From the NCBI GenBank assembly GCA_017983495.1, contig JAGOBH010000010.1, positions 1 through 64,000 of the forward strand: a stretch of 64,000 nucleotides of DNA. The letters run 5' to 3'. A program made the position numbers and the translations under genes. Numbering within the stretch: the first letter of the stretch is position 1; every line of letters begins with the position of its first letter. This document shows positions 35,419-43,695 of the stretch, piece after piece. The DNA comes from Pyrinomonadaceae bacterium (lineage in GTDB: Bacteria > Acidobacteriota > Blastocatellia > Pyrinomonadales > Pyrinomonadaceae). The notes below the pieces were generated by a model, which searched no databases, was not told where the DNA came from, and worked only from the letters and a program-made list of their open reading frames with translations.

Positions 35419-38400
35419 ATGCCCATCAACTCCTATATCGAAAACATCGCAAAGCACCACACTCGTGGAATCGCAACCGAGCACACATTTCGGGGCGATC
35501 TTCAACGCCTGATCGAGGAACTTGTCCCAGAGGTTGCCGCGACTAACGAGCCGAAACGCATCGAGTGCGGCGCGCCTGACTACGTTCTTACACGTAAGGA
35601 CATTCCCGTTGGCTACATCGAGGCAAAAGACATCGGGAAAGACCTTGACGCTAAGGAGTTCAAGGAACAATTTGACCGATATCGCAATGCGCTCGACAAT
35701 CTTATAATCACCGACAATCTAGACTTTAGGTTTTACATCAATGGCAAGGCGACCGCGTCGATTCGGATCGGTGAGATTCGCAATGGCGGGATCGTTGCGT
35801 TGCCCGAGACCTTCGACCAGTTCGCGAGCCTGATAAAAGAATTCTGTTCGCGCACTCCGCAGACCATCAAGAGTTCGAAACGGCTGGCGGAGATGATGGC
35901 TGAGAAGGCAAAGATACTTGCCTTTATCATCAAGAACGCTCTCGAAGAAGATATTGCCGCCGAAGCCGAAAGCGATCTGACCAATCAGATGAAGGCGTTC
36001 AAGGATATTCTCATCCACGACATCGACCCCAAGGCGTTTGCCGATATATACGCGCAGACGATCGCTTACGGTATGTTTGCCGCACGGCTACACGACGATA
36101 CGCTCGATACGTTCTCACGCCAAGAGGCCGCGAACAAGATACCCAAAACGAACCCGTTCCTTCGCAAGCTCTTTCAGTTCATTGCTGCCTTTGACCTCGA
36201 CACACGCATTGACTGGATAGTCGATGCGCTGGCTGACCTGTTCCGGGCGACCGATATTGCGGAGATTCTCAAGAATTTTGGAAAGAGTACGCAGACGCAT
36301 GACCCGATCATGCACTTTTACGAGACGTTTCTTGCCGAGTACGACCCCAAACTTCGCAAATCGCGGGGCGTTTTCTACACTCCCGAACCCGTTGTTGACT
36401 TCATCGTCCGCGCGGTCGATCACATCCTAAAGACGGAGTTCAACTTACCGAACGGCATCGCCGATACATCAAAGGTAAAGGTCAAAGTTAAAACGCCCGT
36501 CGTCAAAAAAGGACAGGGAACCGTTTACGAAGAGGTCGATAACGAATATCACAAAGTACAGATACTCGATCCTGCGACCGGGACCGGGACTTTCCTTGCA
36601 ACGGTCATCAAGCACATTTACAAGGGCTTTGAGAATCAACAGGGCGTTTGGAGCCAGTATGTCGATGAGCATCTTATACCTCGATTGAATGGCTTCGAAC
36701 TATTGATGGCCTCGTATGCCATGGCGCATCTTAAACTCGATCTATTGCTTTCAGAGACCGGATACAAGCCCGCGACCAGTAACGCTAACGACCAACGGCG
36801 TTTCCAGGTCTATCTGACCAACGCTCTTGAGGAATATCACCCCGACACAGGCACGCTCTTCGCCAGTTGGCTCTCGACCGAGGCAAACGAAGCCAACCAC
36901 ATCAAACGCGACACACCTGTCATGGTCGTCATCGGCAATCCGCCCTATAGCGGCATCTCGTCAAACATGGGCAAATGGATTTCTGACCTCATTGAGCAAT
37001 ATAAATACGTGGACGGTGAACACTTTGGGGAGCGGAAACACTGGCTGCACGACGATTATGTCAAGTTCATCAGACTAGGCCAGTACTTTGTCGACAAGAA
37101 CGGTGACGGCATCTTGGCTTTTATCAATAACCATAGTTTCTTGGACAATCCGACGTTTAGAGGAATGCGGTGGAACTTGCTGAATTCCTTTGACGACATT
37201 TACGTAATCGATCTTCACGGAAATAGTAAGAAAACCGAAACTAGTCCCAATGGAGTTGTCGACCAGAACGTATTTGATATTCAGGCTGGTGTTTCGATAA
37301 ACATCTTCGTAAAGAGAACGGCATCGCAACAAGCCAAGAAACTCGCAACCGTCAAACATATTGACGCTTGGGGTAAACGAGAAGCTAAGTATGATTTGCT
37401 TTTGGAGAATTCACTCTCGGAACTTAAATTCGCCACTATCGATCCTCACGCTCCATATTATTTTTTCCGCCCGAAAAACTTCTCCGGCGAATCGTTGTAC
37501 AACGAAGGCTTTAAAATTGGCGAACTTTTCAGAACAAACGTCACCGGAATAGTAACAGCCCGGGACTTTCTTGTCGTTGATTTCGATGAGTCAACGCTTT
37601 TGAAGAAGATTGAGAAGTTTTGCGATATTACTCTGGCCGATAATCAAATACGCGCGTGGTTGTTCCCCAACAAGAAGGAAGGCAAATACGAGGCGGGAGA
37701 CACGCGGGGCTGGCAGATTTCAAACGCCCGGAAGAAAATCCAAAGGAACAATCACAAGGCTTTCGTTAAGGATGTGGCATATCGACCTTTCGATACCCGA
37801 AAGATCTATTACTCACCGGACATGGTCGATTGGGGTCGCGAAAAATACATGAAGCATCTAGACAATCGCGACAATCTTGCTTTGATGACTTGCAGGCAAT
37901 CCGCAATCGATAGTTGGGAACATGTCGGCGTTACCAATCTTATTACCGACGATTGTCGTGTTTCAAATAGAAGCCGAGAGCGTGGATATATCTTTCCTCT
38001 CTATCTCTATCCAGATGATATTGCACAGAGAACGCTAGATGGGCGAACGCACAGGACGCCTAATCTTAACCCGGAAGTCATACAGCAGTTCTCCGACGGT
38101 GTTGGCCTAGCCTTTGTGCCCGAAAAGACTGTCGATTCCAAGATCGACGGGAGTTTTGCACCGATAGATATTCTCGATTACATCTACGCTGTTCTGCATA
38201 GCCCGAGCTACCGTGAGAAGTACAAAGAGTTTCTTAAGATCGACTTTCCGCGTGTGCCGTATCCGAGGGACGCCGCGACGTTTTGGCAGCTTGTCGCACT
38301 CGGCGGTGAGCTTCGCCAAATACATCTGCTCGAAAGCGCAACCGTTTCCAAGTTCATCACCAGCTTCAACGTCGGCGGCGATAACGTTGTGGAAAAGATC

Positions 38401-38781
38401 GCGTTCGTTCCGGGCTCCCCTCCTTACGAAGGAGGGGTGGCAGACGCTTCGTCTGACGGGGTGGTTCTCTCGGACGCCCGTGACTTGAGCAGTTCCAACG
38501 TTTCAGAGAACCACCCCCCGGCTACCGCCGTACCCCTCCTTCGTAAGGAGGGGAGCTTTGGAGATGTCTATTTCAACGACACCCAATATTTCGCGGGCGT
38601 CCCCGAGATCGCGTGGAACTTCTACATCGGCGGCTACCAACCCGCCCAGAAATGGCTAAAAGACCGCAAAGGCCGAAAGCTTTCTTTCGACGACATACAG
38701 CACTACCAAAAAATAATAGTAGCCCTAACCGAAACCGACCGGATTATGACGGAGATCGACAGAAAGAACTTCATTTTGTGA
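35419..38781 (+). CDS. Type IIG-like restriction-modification enzyme (nuclease + N6-adenine methylase + specificity)
   Basis: A single-chain restriction/modification enzyme of 1120 aa. An N-terminal PD-(D/E)xK nuclease is visible: D54 in GAPDY and E68-x-K70 in GYIEAKD. The methylase has FYTPEPVVDFIVRAVD, motif I ILDPATGTGTFLATV (about 381-395) and motif IV NPPY at 507-510, the pattern of N6-adenine methylases. The C-terminal 400 residues resemble the target-recognition part of type ISP enzymes (FDTRKIYYSPDMVDWGRE, FPLYLYPDD). The helicase of type ISP enzymes is missing, so type IIG is the better fit. Residues about 999-1046 are encoded by a palindromic repeat in frame. It is followed by an Mrr-like gene. 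Confidence 0.88.
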   Translation: MPINSYIENIAKHHTRGIATEHTFRGDLQRLIEELVPEVAATNEPKRIECGAPDYVLTRKDIPVGYIEAKDIGKDLDAKEFKEQFDRYRNALDNLIITDNLDFRFYINGKATASIRIGEIRNGGIVALPETFDQFASLIKEFCSRTPQTIKSSKRLAEMMAEKAKILAFIIKNALEEDIAAEAESDLTNQMKAFKDILIHDIDPKAFADIYAQTIAYGMFAARLHDDTLDTFSRQEAANKIPKTNPFLRKLFQFIAAFDLDTRIDWIVDALADLFRATDIAEILKNFGKSTQTHDPIMHFYETFLAEYDPKLRKSRGVFYTPEPVVDFIVRAVDHILKTEFNLPNGIADTSKVKVKVKTPVVKKGQGTVYEEVDNEYHKVQILDPATGTGTFLATVIKHIYKGFENQQGVWSQYVDEHLIPRLNGFELLMASYAMAHLKLDLLLSETGYKPATSNANDQRRFQVYLTNALEEYHPDTGTLFASWLSTEANEANHIKRDTPVMVVIGNPPYSGISSNMGKWISDLIEQYKYVDGEHFGERKHWLHDDYVKFIRLGQYFVDKNGDGILAFINNHSFLDNPTFRGMRWNLLNSFDDIYVIDLHGNSKKTETSPNGVVDQNVFDIQAGVSINIFVKRTASQQAKKLATVKHIDAWGKREAKYDLLLENSLSELKFATIDPHAPYYFFRPKNFSGESLYNEGFKIGELFRTNVTGIVTARDFLVVDFDESTLLKKIEKFCDITLADNQIRAWLFPNKKEGKYEAGDTRGWQISNARKKIQRNNHKAFVKDVAYRPFDTRKIYYSPDMVDWGREKYMKHLDNRDNLALMTCRQSAIDSWEHVGVTNLITDDCRVSNRSRERGYIFPLYLYPDDIAQRTLDGRTHRTPNLNPEVIQQFSDGVGLAFVPEKTVDSKIDGSFAPIDILDYIYAVLHSPSYREKYKEFLKIDFPRVPYPRDAATFWQLVALGGELRQIHLLESATVSKFITSFNVGGDNVVEKIAFVPGSPPYEGGVADASSDGVVLSDARDLSSSNVSENHPPATAVPLLRKEGSFGDVYFNDTQYFAGVPEIAWNFYIGGYQPAQKWLKDRKGRKLSFDDIQHYQKIIVALTETDRIMTEIDRKNFIL
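38413..38557. repeat. Full-length palindromic element, in frame inside the type IIG gene
   Basis: The left arm (GGCTCCCCTCC to GGTGGTTCTCT, 38413-38470) and right arm (AGAGAACCACC to GGAGGGGAGC, about 38504-38555) are inverted copies around a 33-base centre. Each arm carries the CCCCTCCTT/AAGGAGGGG hairpin; the left arm also has CAGACG/CGTCTG. The translation SPPYEGGVADASSDGVVLS and ENHPPATAVPLLRKEG keeps the frame open on the plus strand. Confidence 0.9.
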
Positions 38782-38823
38782 TTCGGTGGCAACTAATATC
38801 GCTCACTTGAGGGACACAGAATT

Positions 38824-39735
38824 ATGACTAAACAAAATCTATCTGACTCAGGGGCACTCTGTGCCAAATTAACCCATGCCACGTTGCGAGTGCTTCAGAA
38901 GAACGGCGGTGAAATGCGCGGAAAGGACGTTCTTGAGCAAATTACCGCTCAGGTTGAGTTCAATGAATGGGAATCCAACATATTGCCGCAAAACGGGGAG
39001 ATAAGATGGCGGAATTTTTACAGCCGAGCCCTAATAGAGCCAACAAAAGCCGGTTTCCTTATTAAGAGAAAGGGGATCTGGTATCTCACCCCGGAAGGCG
39101 AGGAGGCTCTAAAAAGTAGTCCGACTGAGATATGGGCAATGGCAAACAAGAAATATAAAGAATGGAAGACGGTTAACCCAACCCAAGGGGCCGAAGAATT
39201 GGATAGCGGGTTGACTGACACGTCGAGTTTTGAAGTTCCAAATAGCGAACTATCACTCGAAAGGTTCGAGCAATTAGCCCTCGAGAGTATTACCGACGCG
39301 ATCAATGCAAAGACCGCGTATGAGTTTCAGGATCTCGCCGCCGCTCTATTGCGTGCAATGGGCTATTTCACGCCGTTTGTCGCCCCGCGTGGAAAAGATG
39401 GTGGCGTGGACATCATGGCATACCGCGATCCGCTCGGAACGCTTGCTCCGCGGATAAAGATACAGATCAAACATCGCGAATCGACAACTCCGGTCGCGGA
39501 TGTTCGGCAGCTTATGGGTTTGCTTCAAAAGGATGGTGACGTTGGTATCTTTTTTTCAACAGGCGGCTTCACTCCCGATGCCAAATCAACTGCCCGTGGC
39601 TCGCACGTCCATGTCGAACTGATCGATCTCGACCGATTTATAATCCTATGGCGTCAGTTCTACGACAAGCTAAAGGACGATGACAAAGCGATGCTACCGC
39701 TCACGCCCGTTTACTTCATCGCGTCATTACCATGA
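38824..39735 (+). CDS. Mrr-like restriction endonuclease
   Basis: A 303-aa protein built like Mrr. The N-terminal winged helix (residues 15-95: LRVLQKNGGEMRGKDVLEQI and on to GIWYLTPEGEEAL) is the Mrr_N module. The C-terminal Mrr_cat nuclease shows D196 in GKDGGVDIMAY and Q214-x-K216 in IKIQIKHR, the PD-(D/E)xK variant of Mrr enzymes, and GIFFSTGGFTPDA. Mrr enzymes cut methylated DNA (type IV). It starts 42 bases after the type IIG gene and likely forms one defence unit with it; whether it restricts foreign methylation or supports the IIG enzyme is open. Confidence 0.9.
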   Translation: MTKQNLSDSGALCAKLTHATLRVLQKNGGEMRGKDVLEQITAQVEFNEWESNILPQNGEIRWRNFYSRALIEPTKAGFLIKRKGIWYLTPEGEEALKSSPTEIWAMANKKYKEWKTVNPTQGAEELDSGLTDTSSFEVPNSELSLERFEQLALESITDAINAKTAYEFQDLAAALLRAMGYFTPFVAPRGKDGGVDIMAYRDPLGTLAPRIKIQIKHRESTTPVADVRQLMGLLQKDGDVGIFFSTGGFTPDAKSTARGSHVHVELIDLDRFIILWRQFYDKLKDDDKAMLPLTPVYFIASLP

Positions 39736-40263
39736 TAGAAAACATCAAACGCCGAGCCGGGTACCTTCTCCCACAGAGTAGTTATCGTTACCTGGAGTAA
39801 CATCAGAGCGTCTCTTGTCGAGGAAAATACCATAAAATATAACGAAACCCGCATAAACACTGACGTTCACGCACACTTCACCCACGGGAAATATTAATTT
39901 CCTGACGAAAAACAAAACTTTCCTGACGAAGAACAAAAGTTTTCTGGCAGTTGCAAGGTCGTGGACGTGGGGAACAAAGTGTTTCCTGACGATTACGAGG
40001 TCGATATCGTGGGGAAACAAAAGTTTTCTGCCGGTTACGAGGTCGATATCGTGGGGAAATAAAAGTTTTCTTGCGGTTACGAGGTCGATTTCGTGGGGAA
40101 ACAAAAGTTTTCTGGCAGTTACGAGGTCGATATCGAGGAGAAACAAGTGGTTTCTGGCGGGAAATAAAAAGTTCTTGCCTTTTTTTTTGAGATTTTTTAT
40201 TATCGCCCAATCACCCACATCGTGGGTGAGACCCATAAACCCATAAAAAAGGAGGCCACCCAT
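39736..40263. other. Gap holding the 42-bp minisatellite
   Basis: Apart from the tandem array (39898-40162) there is an A/T-rich stretch (40163-40203) and a hairpin CACCCAC/GTGGGTG at 40212-40228 before the next gene. Long open frames run through the array on the minus strand in two registers, because the unit is a multiple of three; neither has a ribosome site or protein-like ends. Confidence 0.5.
39898..40162. repeat. Minisatellite, 42-bp unit, about 5-6 copies
   Basis: Units begin GAGGTCGATATCGTGGGG at 39997, 40039, 40081 and 40123; a degenerate unit precedes at 39955 and truncated units (TTCCTGACGA-AACAAAA) lie before that. Copies differ by point changes, more at the two ends. Read on the minus strand the unit encodes a 14-residue repeat like KLLFPHDIDLVTGR. 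There are no unique spacers, so it is not a CRISPR array. Confidence 0.9.
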
Positions 40264-40956
40264 ATGGCTGACAAACAATTCCCGACCACTGAGGCAGACC
40301 TCAACCTGCTGCTTCAGAGTCTCAACACAAAACTTCCGACGTACTCCGCCACTCTCGGCATAACAGCACCCGAGATGACATCGCTTAGCTACGATGCGGT
40401 AAATTTTAACTACATCATCAACTTTGCCCAGCTCGTCAACGACTCAAAGGACGCGTTCTTTGCGTTCAAAGAAGACCTCATCGACGGTGAGATCAGTGCC
40501 GTCGAGCTGCCGATACCGACATTTCCGACGGTCAGTATGCCCGAAGCCGCTTTACCCGGTATCAAAAAGCGTTTGCGGAGTCTGCTGAAACGTATCAAGA
40601 GTGCTCCGGCATATACCGAGCAGATCGGCGAAGACCTCGGGCTTGTCGAAAAAGACGCGAGCGGATTCAACCCCGATGACCTCTTTGCCGAACTCAAGCC
40701 GCGTGCAATCTCAAACGGCCGTGTCGAAATCTCGTTCTCGAAGCAGGGAATGGACGCGATGCGTGTCGAATTCAAACGCAAGGGCGAAAGCAGTTGGTCA
40801 CTGGCTAGTGTCTTTACCGCGAGCCCGGGCATCCACGACGCCCCGAGCGTCCCGCCCGACACGCCCGAGTCACGCGAATATCGCGGCATTCTCATCAAAA
40901 AGAACGACCCGATCGGCAACATGTCGCCCAGCTACACCATCGTCACCACGCCGTAG
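40264..40956 (+). CDS. Hypothetical two-domain protein, 230 aa
   Basis: An abundant-looking gene: AAGGAGG lies eight bases before the ATG. Residues 1-110 are mainly helical (FPTTEADLNLLLQSLNTKLP, YIINFAQLVNDSKDAFFAFKEDLI), followed by a Pro-rich hinge and helices GIKKRLRSLLKRIKSAPAYTEQIGEDLGL. Residues about 145-230 form a beta sandwich resembling a fibronectin type III domain (RVEISFSKQGMDAMRVEFKRKGESSW, REYRGILIKKNDPIGNMSPSYTIVT). No signal peptide or catalytic motif. Not recognised. Standing just after a restriction pair and a minisatellite, it could be accessory, but a phage origin is not shown. A bidirectional terminator follows. Confidence 0.8.
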   Translation: MADKQFPTTEADLNLLLQSLNTKLPTYSATLGITAPEMTSLSYDAVNFNYIINFAQLVNDSKDAFFAFKEDLIDGEISAVELPIPTFPTVSMPEAALPGIKKRLRSLLKRIKSAPAYTEQIGEDLGLVEKDASGFNPDDLFAELKPRAISNGRVEISFSKQGMDAMRVEFKRKGESSWSLASVFTASPGIHDAPSVPPDTPESREYRGILIKKNDPIGNMSPSYTIVTTP

Positions 40957-40987
40957 GGCATTAGACGAGAGACGATCCCAAACAAAC

Positions 40988-41025
40988 AAAAGGCGGTACG
41001 CACGTTGATGTGTGTACCGCCTTTT
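40988..41025. terminator. Bidirectional terminator between convergent genes
   Basis: AAAAGGCGGTAC pairs with GTACCGCCTTTT (12 bp) with a 14-base loop containing further GCAC/GTGT pairing. With A4 before and T4 after, it can serve both the unknown gene on the plus strand and the amidohydrolase gene on the minus strand. Confidence 0.85.
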
Positions 41026-41046
41026 GAAATGTAAGCCGACCTTTGT

Positions 41047-42279
41047 CTAGCGAGTGCCTTTATTGACCAGCACGCCGTTGATGATCGTGCCGATGCAGTG
41101 GGTGGTCCATTCGAGAGGGTCGCCGTCGTAGAGAGCGATGTCGGCGTCTTTGCCAACGGCGAGCGAGCCGATGCGTGCGTCGAGGCCGAGGATCTTCGCG
41201 GCGTCGATGGTGATCAGAGCAAGGGCGTCACGTTGCGACATGCCGTTCTGTGCGGCCATGCCCGCTTCGAAGAGAACGACGCGGGTTTTGGGCACGTAGC
41301 CCTCATAACCACTCTGGAGGGCTACGGGAATGCCCGCAGCCTTGAGTTTGCCGGCAGTTTCCATCGACAGGCCGTCCGTATCGCCTCCGGCACGTGCCAT
41401 CGTCGGGTGGATTATGACCGGGACGCCCGCAGCCTTGATGTCGTTCATGACAAGCTGTGCGTCCGCGGCACCGTCGAGCACGATGCGGATGTTAAATTCC
41501 TTGGCAATGCGGAGAGCGGTGATGATGTCCTGAGCCTTGTTGGCGTTGATCAGCAGCGGGGTCTCGCGTTTGATGACCGCGGCCATCGCGACGGATTTGA
41601 GATCCTTGGGGGCGTCGGGCTTTTTGGCGTTCTCCTGAGCCTTGATCAGCTCCGCACGGAGCATGGCGACCGCTTTGGCACGCGAACCGGGCGATTTGCC
41701 CGCACCGGCGAGGCCGTTATTGCCAAGCGTGACCATTATCATCGCGGTCGGCACGATCGTCGCGTCGTCGACGTTCTTGCCCCACGTTTTCGCGATCATC
41801 GTCTGCCCCGAAATGAGGGCCGAGGGCTGATGGCCGGTGTGGATCGTCGTCACGCCGAACTCGCGGACCCAGTCGATCAGGCGTTCCTGGGCGTTATAGG
41901 CGTCAGTGGCACGCAGTTCGGGCTGGACCGATGCACTGCCGTCAAGCGCCATCTGATCGTGCGGTTGATTGAGGTAACCGTTGAGCCCGATGACGGTATG
42001 AGCGTCGATCAGGCCTGGCGTGACGACCTTTGCGGTGATGACGGTGTAGTTCGCGGGTATCTTGACGCTCGCCGCGGTCCCGACGGCCTCGATCTTACCG
42101 TTGTTGATGAGCACGACGCCGTTGGTTATTGGTTCGCCCGCCATCGTCCAGACAGTCTCGCCCTGGACGGCGATCTGAGCCGATGCCGTGACGGCGAGAA
42201 TTAGCCACAGAGTGCAAAGAGCGAGGAGGTTTTTCGATACATTTACCATGTTATTTTTTACTTTTTGCTTGAACATCAT
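41047..42279 (-). CDS. Exported amidohydrolase-family protein (second of pair)
   Basis: A 410-aa exported member of the amidohydrolase superfamily (imidazolonepropionase-like). Signal peptide LLALCTLWLILAVTASA near residues 18-34. The beta-sandwich starts AVQGETVWTMAGEPITNG and the metal-binding barrel follows; the usual HxH after VTPGLIDAHTVIGLNG is reduced to a single H (DAHTV), and HTGHQPSA, IIHPTMARAGG and GKDADIALYDGDPLEW are other family segments. Loss of the second histidine suggests altered metal binding or loss of activity. GGAGGTGAT eight bases before ATG 42279 fixes the start. The start abuts the stop of the upstream paralogue (TAAATG), so the two are coupled. Confidence 0.9.
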   Translation of the reverse strand: MMFKQKVKNNMVNVSKNLLALCTLWLILAVTASAQIAVQGETVWTMAGEPITNGVVLINNGKIEAVGTAASVKIPANYTVITAKVVTPGLIDAHTVIGLNGYLNQPHDQMALDGSASVQPELRATDAYNAQERLIDWVREFGVTTIHTGHQPSALISGQTMIAKTWGKNVDDATIVPTAMIMVTLGNNGLAGAGKSPGSRAKAVAMLRAELIKAQENAKKPDAPKDLKSVAMAAVIKRETPLLINANKAQDIITALRIAKEFNIRIVLDGAADAQLVMNDIKAAGVPVIIHPTMARAGGDTDGLSMETAGKLKAAGIPVALQSGYEGYVPKTRVVLFEAGMAAQNGMSQRDALALITIDAAKILGLDARIGSLAVGKDADIALYDGDPLEWTTHCIGTIINGVLVNKGTR

Positions 42280-43602
42280 TTAGTTATCACCTCCAAAGTC
42301 GCCGTCGAAGCAGTCGATGTGGACGGTACGGTCGGTCGTGGCACCGTTTCCGCCGGTCTGGATTAGATAATCCTGCGGATTCGAACGGTCAAAAACCTTT
42401 TTGCCTTCGACCCATGTCTCGAGGACATGCGTGTAGATACTCAGCGGGTCGCCGCTCAAGACGATGAAATCAGCGTCCTTGCCGGCCTCAAGCGAACCGA
42501 CACGCTTGTCGAGGTCGAGCATGATCGCGTTCGCCATCGTTAGAGCATATAACGCCTTATCGCGGGACATGCCCGCACGGACCGCAATTCCGGCCGAGCG
42601 AAGGAACCAACGCGAGTCAGTGATGCCGTCGTCGGTGTGAAAACCGGTGAGAGCCCCTGCCTTTTCAAGAGCCGGGGCGTTTATCGCGTAAACATCGACC
42701 GTCTCGAGCTTTCCGCCCGGCGAATCGATGAAGATCATTGACACCGGAGCCTTGGCCTTGGCGATCTCATCAGCGACCTTCCACGCCTCGGACACGTGCT
42801 GGAGTACGATGCGGAAGCCAAACTCTTTCTGCAGACGAAGAGCCGTCAAAATGTCGTCGTGACGGTGCGTATGAAAGTGAACCATGCGTTTGCCGTCGAG
42901 AGCCTCTACGAGAGCCTCCATCGCGAGATCACGCGGCGGCATTTTCGTGGCGTCGCCCGCGGCTTTTTTGATCTTGTCGCGGTATTCCTGAGCCTTGATG
43001 AACTGGTCGCGGACCAGGGCGGCCGATTTTGCACGCGTGCCGGGAAAGCTACCGCCGCCCGGACGGATGGGATTGGTCCCGTTAGCAAACTTGATGCCGC
43101 CCATGATCCGGCCGTCGGCGTCGTAGAGCAGGATATCGTCGATCTTTACCGCGTCATCGCGAAGCTTTATATAAAGCGTCTGTCCGCTGTTGAGATGACC
43201 AGAGCCGGGCATGACATTGACGGTCGTCAAACCTCCGCTTTGTGCCCTCTGGATGCTCGACGAGCGAACATTTAACCCATCAAGCAGCCGAACGTCGGGC
43301 TGAATTGGCGACGAGCCGTCGGCGCCGGAGCCTTCGCCAATGTGGCTGTGCGTATCGACGAGGCCGGGCATTATCACCTTGCCTTTGGCGTCAACGATCG
43401 TAACGTCCGACGACAGACGGACGGTCCTCGCGTCGCCGACGGTGACGATCTTGCCCTTTTGGACAACGATCACGCCCTGTTCGATCGGAGCTCCGACTAT
43501 CGGAATGATCTTCGCGTTTATGTAGGCGATTGGACGGTCCTGTGCATTTGTCGCGGCGGCAAGCATACCAGCCGCAAAAATGCCGAGAAATAGTTTCTTC
43601 AT
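42280..43602 (-). CDS. Exported amidohydrolase-family protein (first of pair)
   Basis: A 440-aa exported amidohydrolase, paralogous to the next gene. Signal peptide KKLFLGIFAAGMLAAATNA. It keeps the complete HxH metal motif in VIMPGLVDTHSHIGEG and further family segments MVHFHTHRHDDIL, RIVLQHVSEAWKVAD, GFHTDDGITDSRWF and GKDADFIVLSGDPL. Hydrolysis of a cyclic amide or a dipeptide-like bond in the periplasm is likely, but the substrate is unknown. An active/degenerate pair encoded back to back suggests a heteromeric enzyme. Confidence 0.92.
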   Translation of the reverse strand: MKKLFLGIFAAGMLAAATNAQDRPIAYINAKIIPIVGAPIEQGVIVVQKGKIVTVGDARTVRLSSDVTIVDAKGKVIMPGLVDTHSHIGEGSGADGSSPIQPDVRLLDGLNVRSSSIQRAQSGGLTTVNVMPGSGHLNSGQTLYIKLRDDAVKIDDILLYDADGRIMGGIKFANGTNPIRPGGGSFPGTRAKSAALVRDQFIKAQEYRDKIKKAAGDATKMPPRDLAMEALVEALDGKRMVHFHTHRHDDILTALRLQKEFGFRIVLQHVSEAWKVADEIAKAKAPVSMIFIDSPGGKLETVDVYAINAPALEKAGALTGFHTDDGITDSRWFLRSAGIAVRAGMSRDKALYALTMANAIMLDLDKRVGSLEAGKDADFIVLSGDPLSIYTHVLETWVEGKKVFDRSNPQDYLIQTGGNGATTDRTVHIDCFDGDFGGDN

Positions 43603-43695
43603 TTATGCATCCTCAGTTTCGTTGAAATTAGAGCGGTTTGTATTGATAAAGTGCTATCTTTTGAGCCGCGTGTCAAAGGCCGTGATGAGATTTGG

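Noticed and set aside
39898..40162. CRISPR array
   Set aside because: Units of 42 bp follow each other without unique spacers and carry point differences; no cas gene is near.
39745..40278. Minus-strand repeat-protein gene of 177 aa
   Set aside because: Open in two registers because the repeat unit is a multiple of three; no ribosome site, and the frame runs into the 5' end of a well-supported gene on the other strand.
41098..42204. Plus-strand frame of 368 aa opposite the amidohydrolase gene
   Set aside because: The minus-strand frame has a clear family match, signal peptide and ribosome site; the plus frame is an Asp/Arg/Gly/His-rich shadow.
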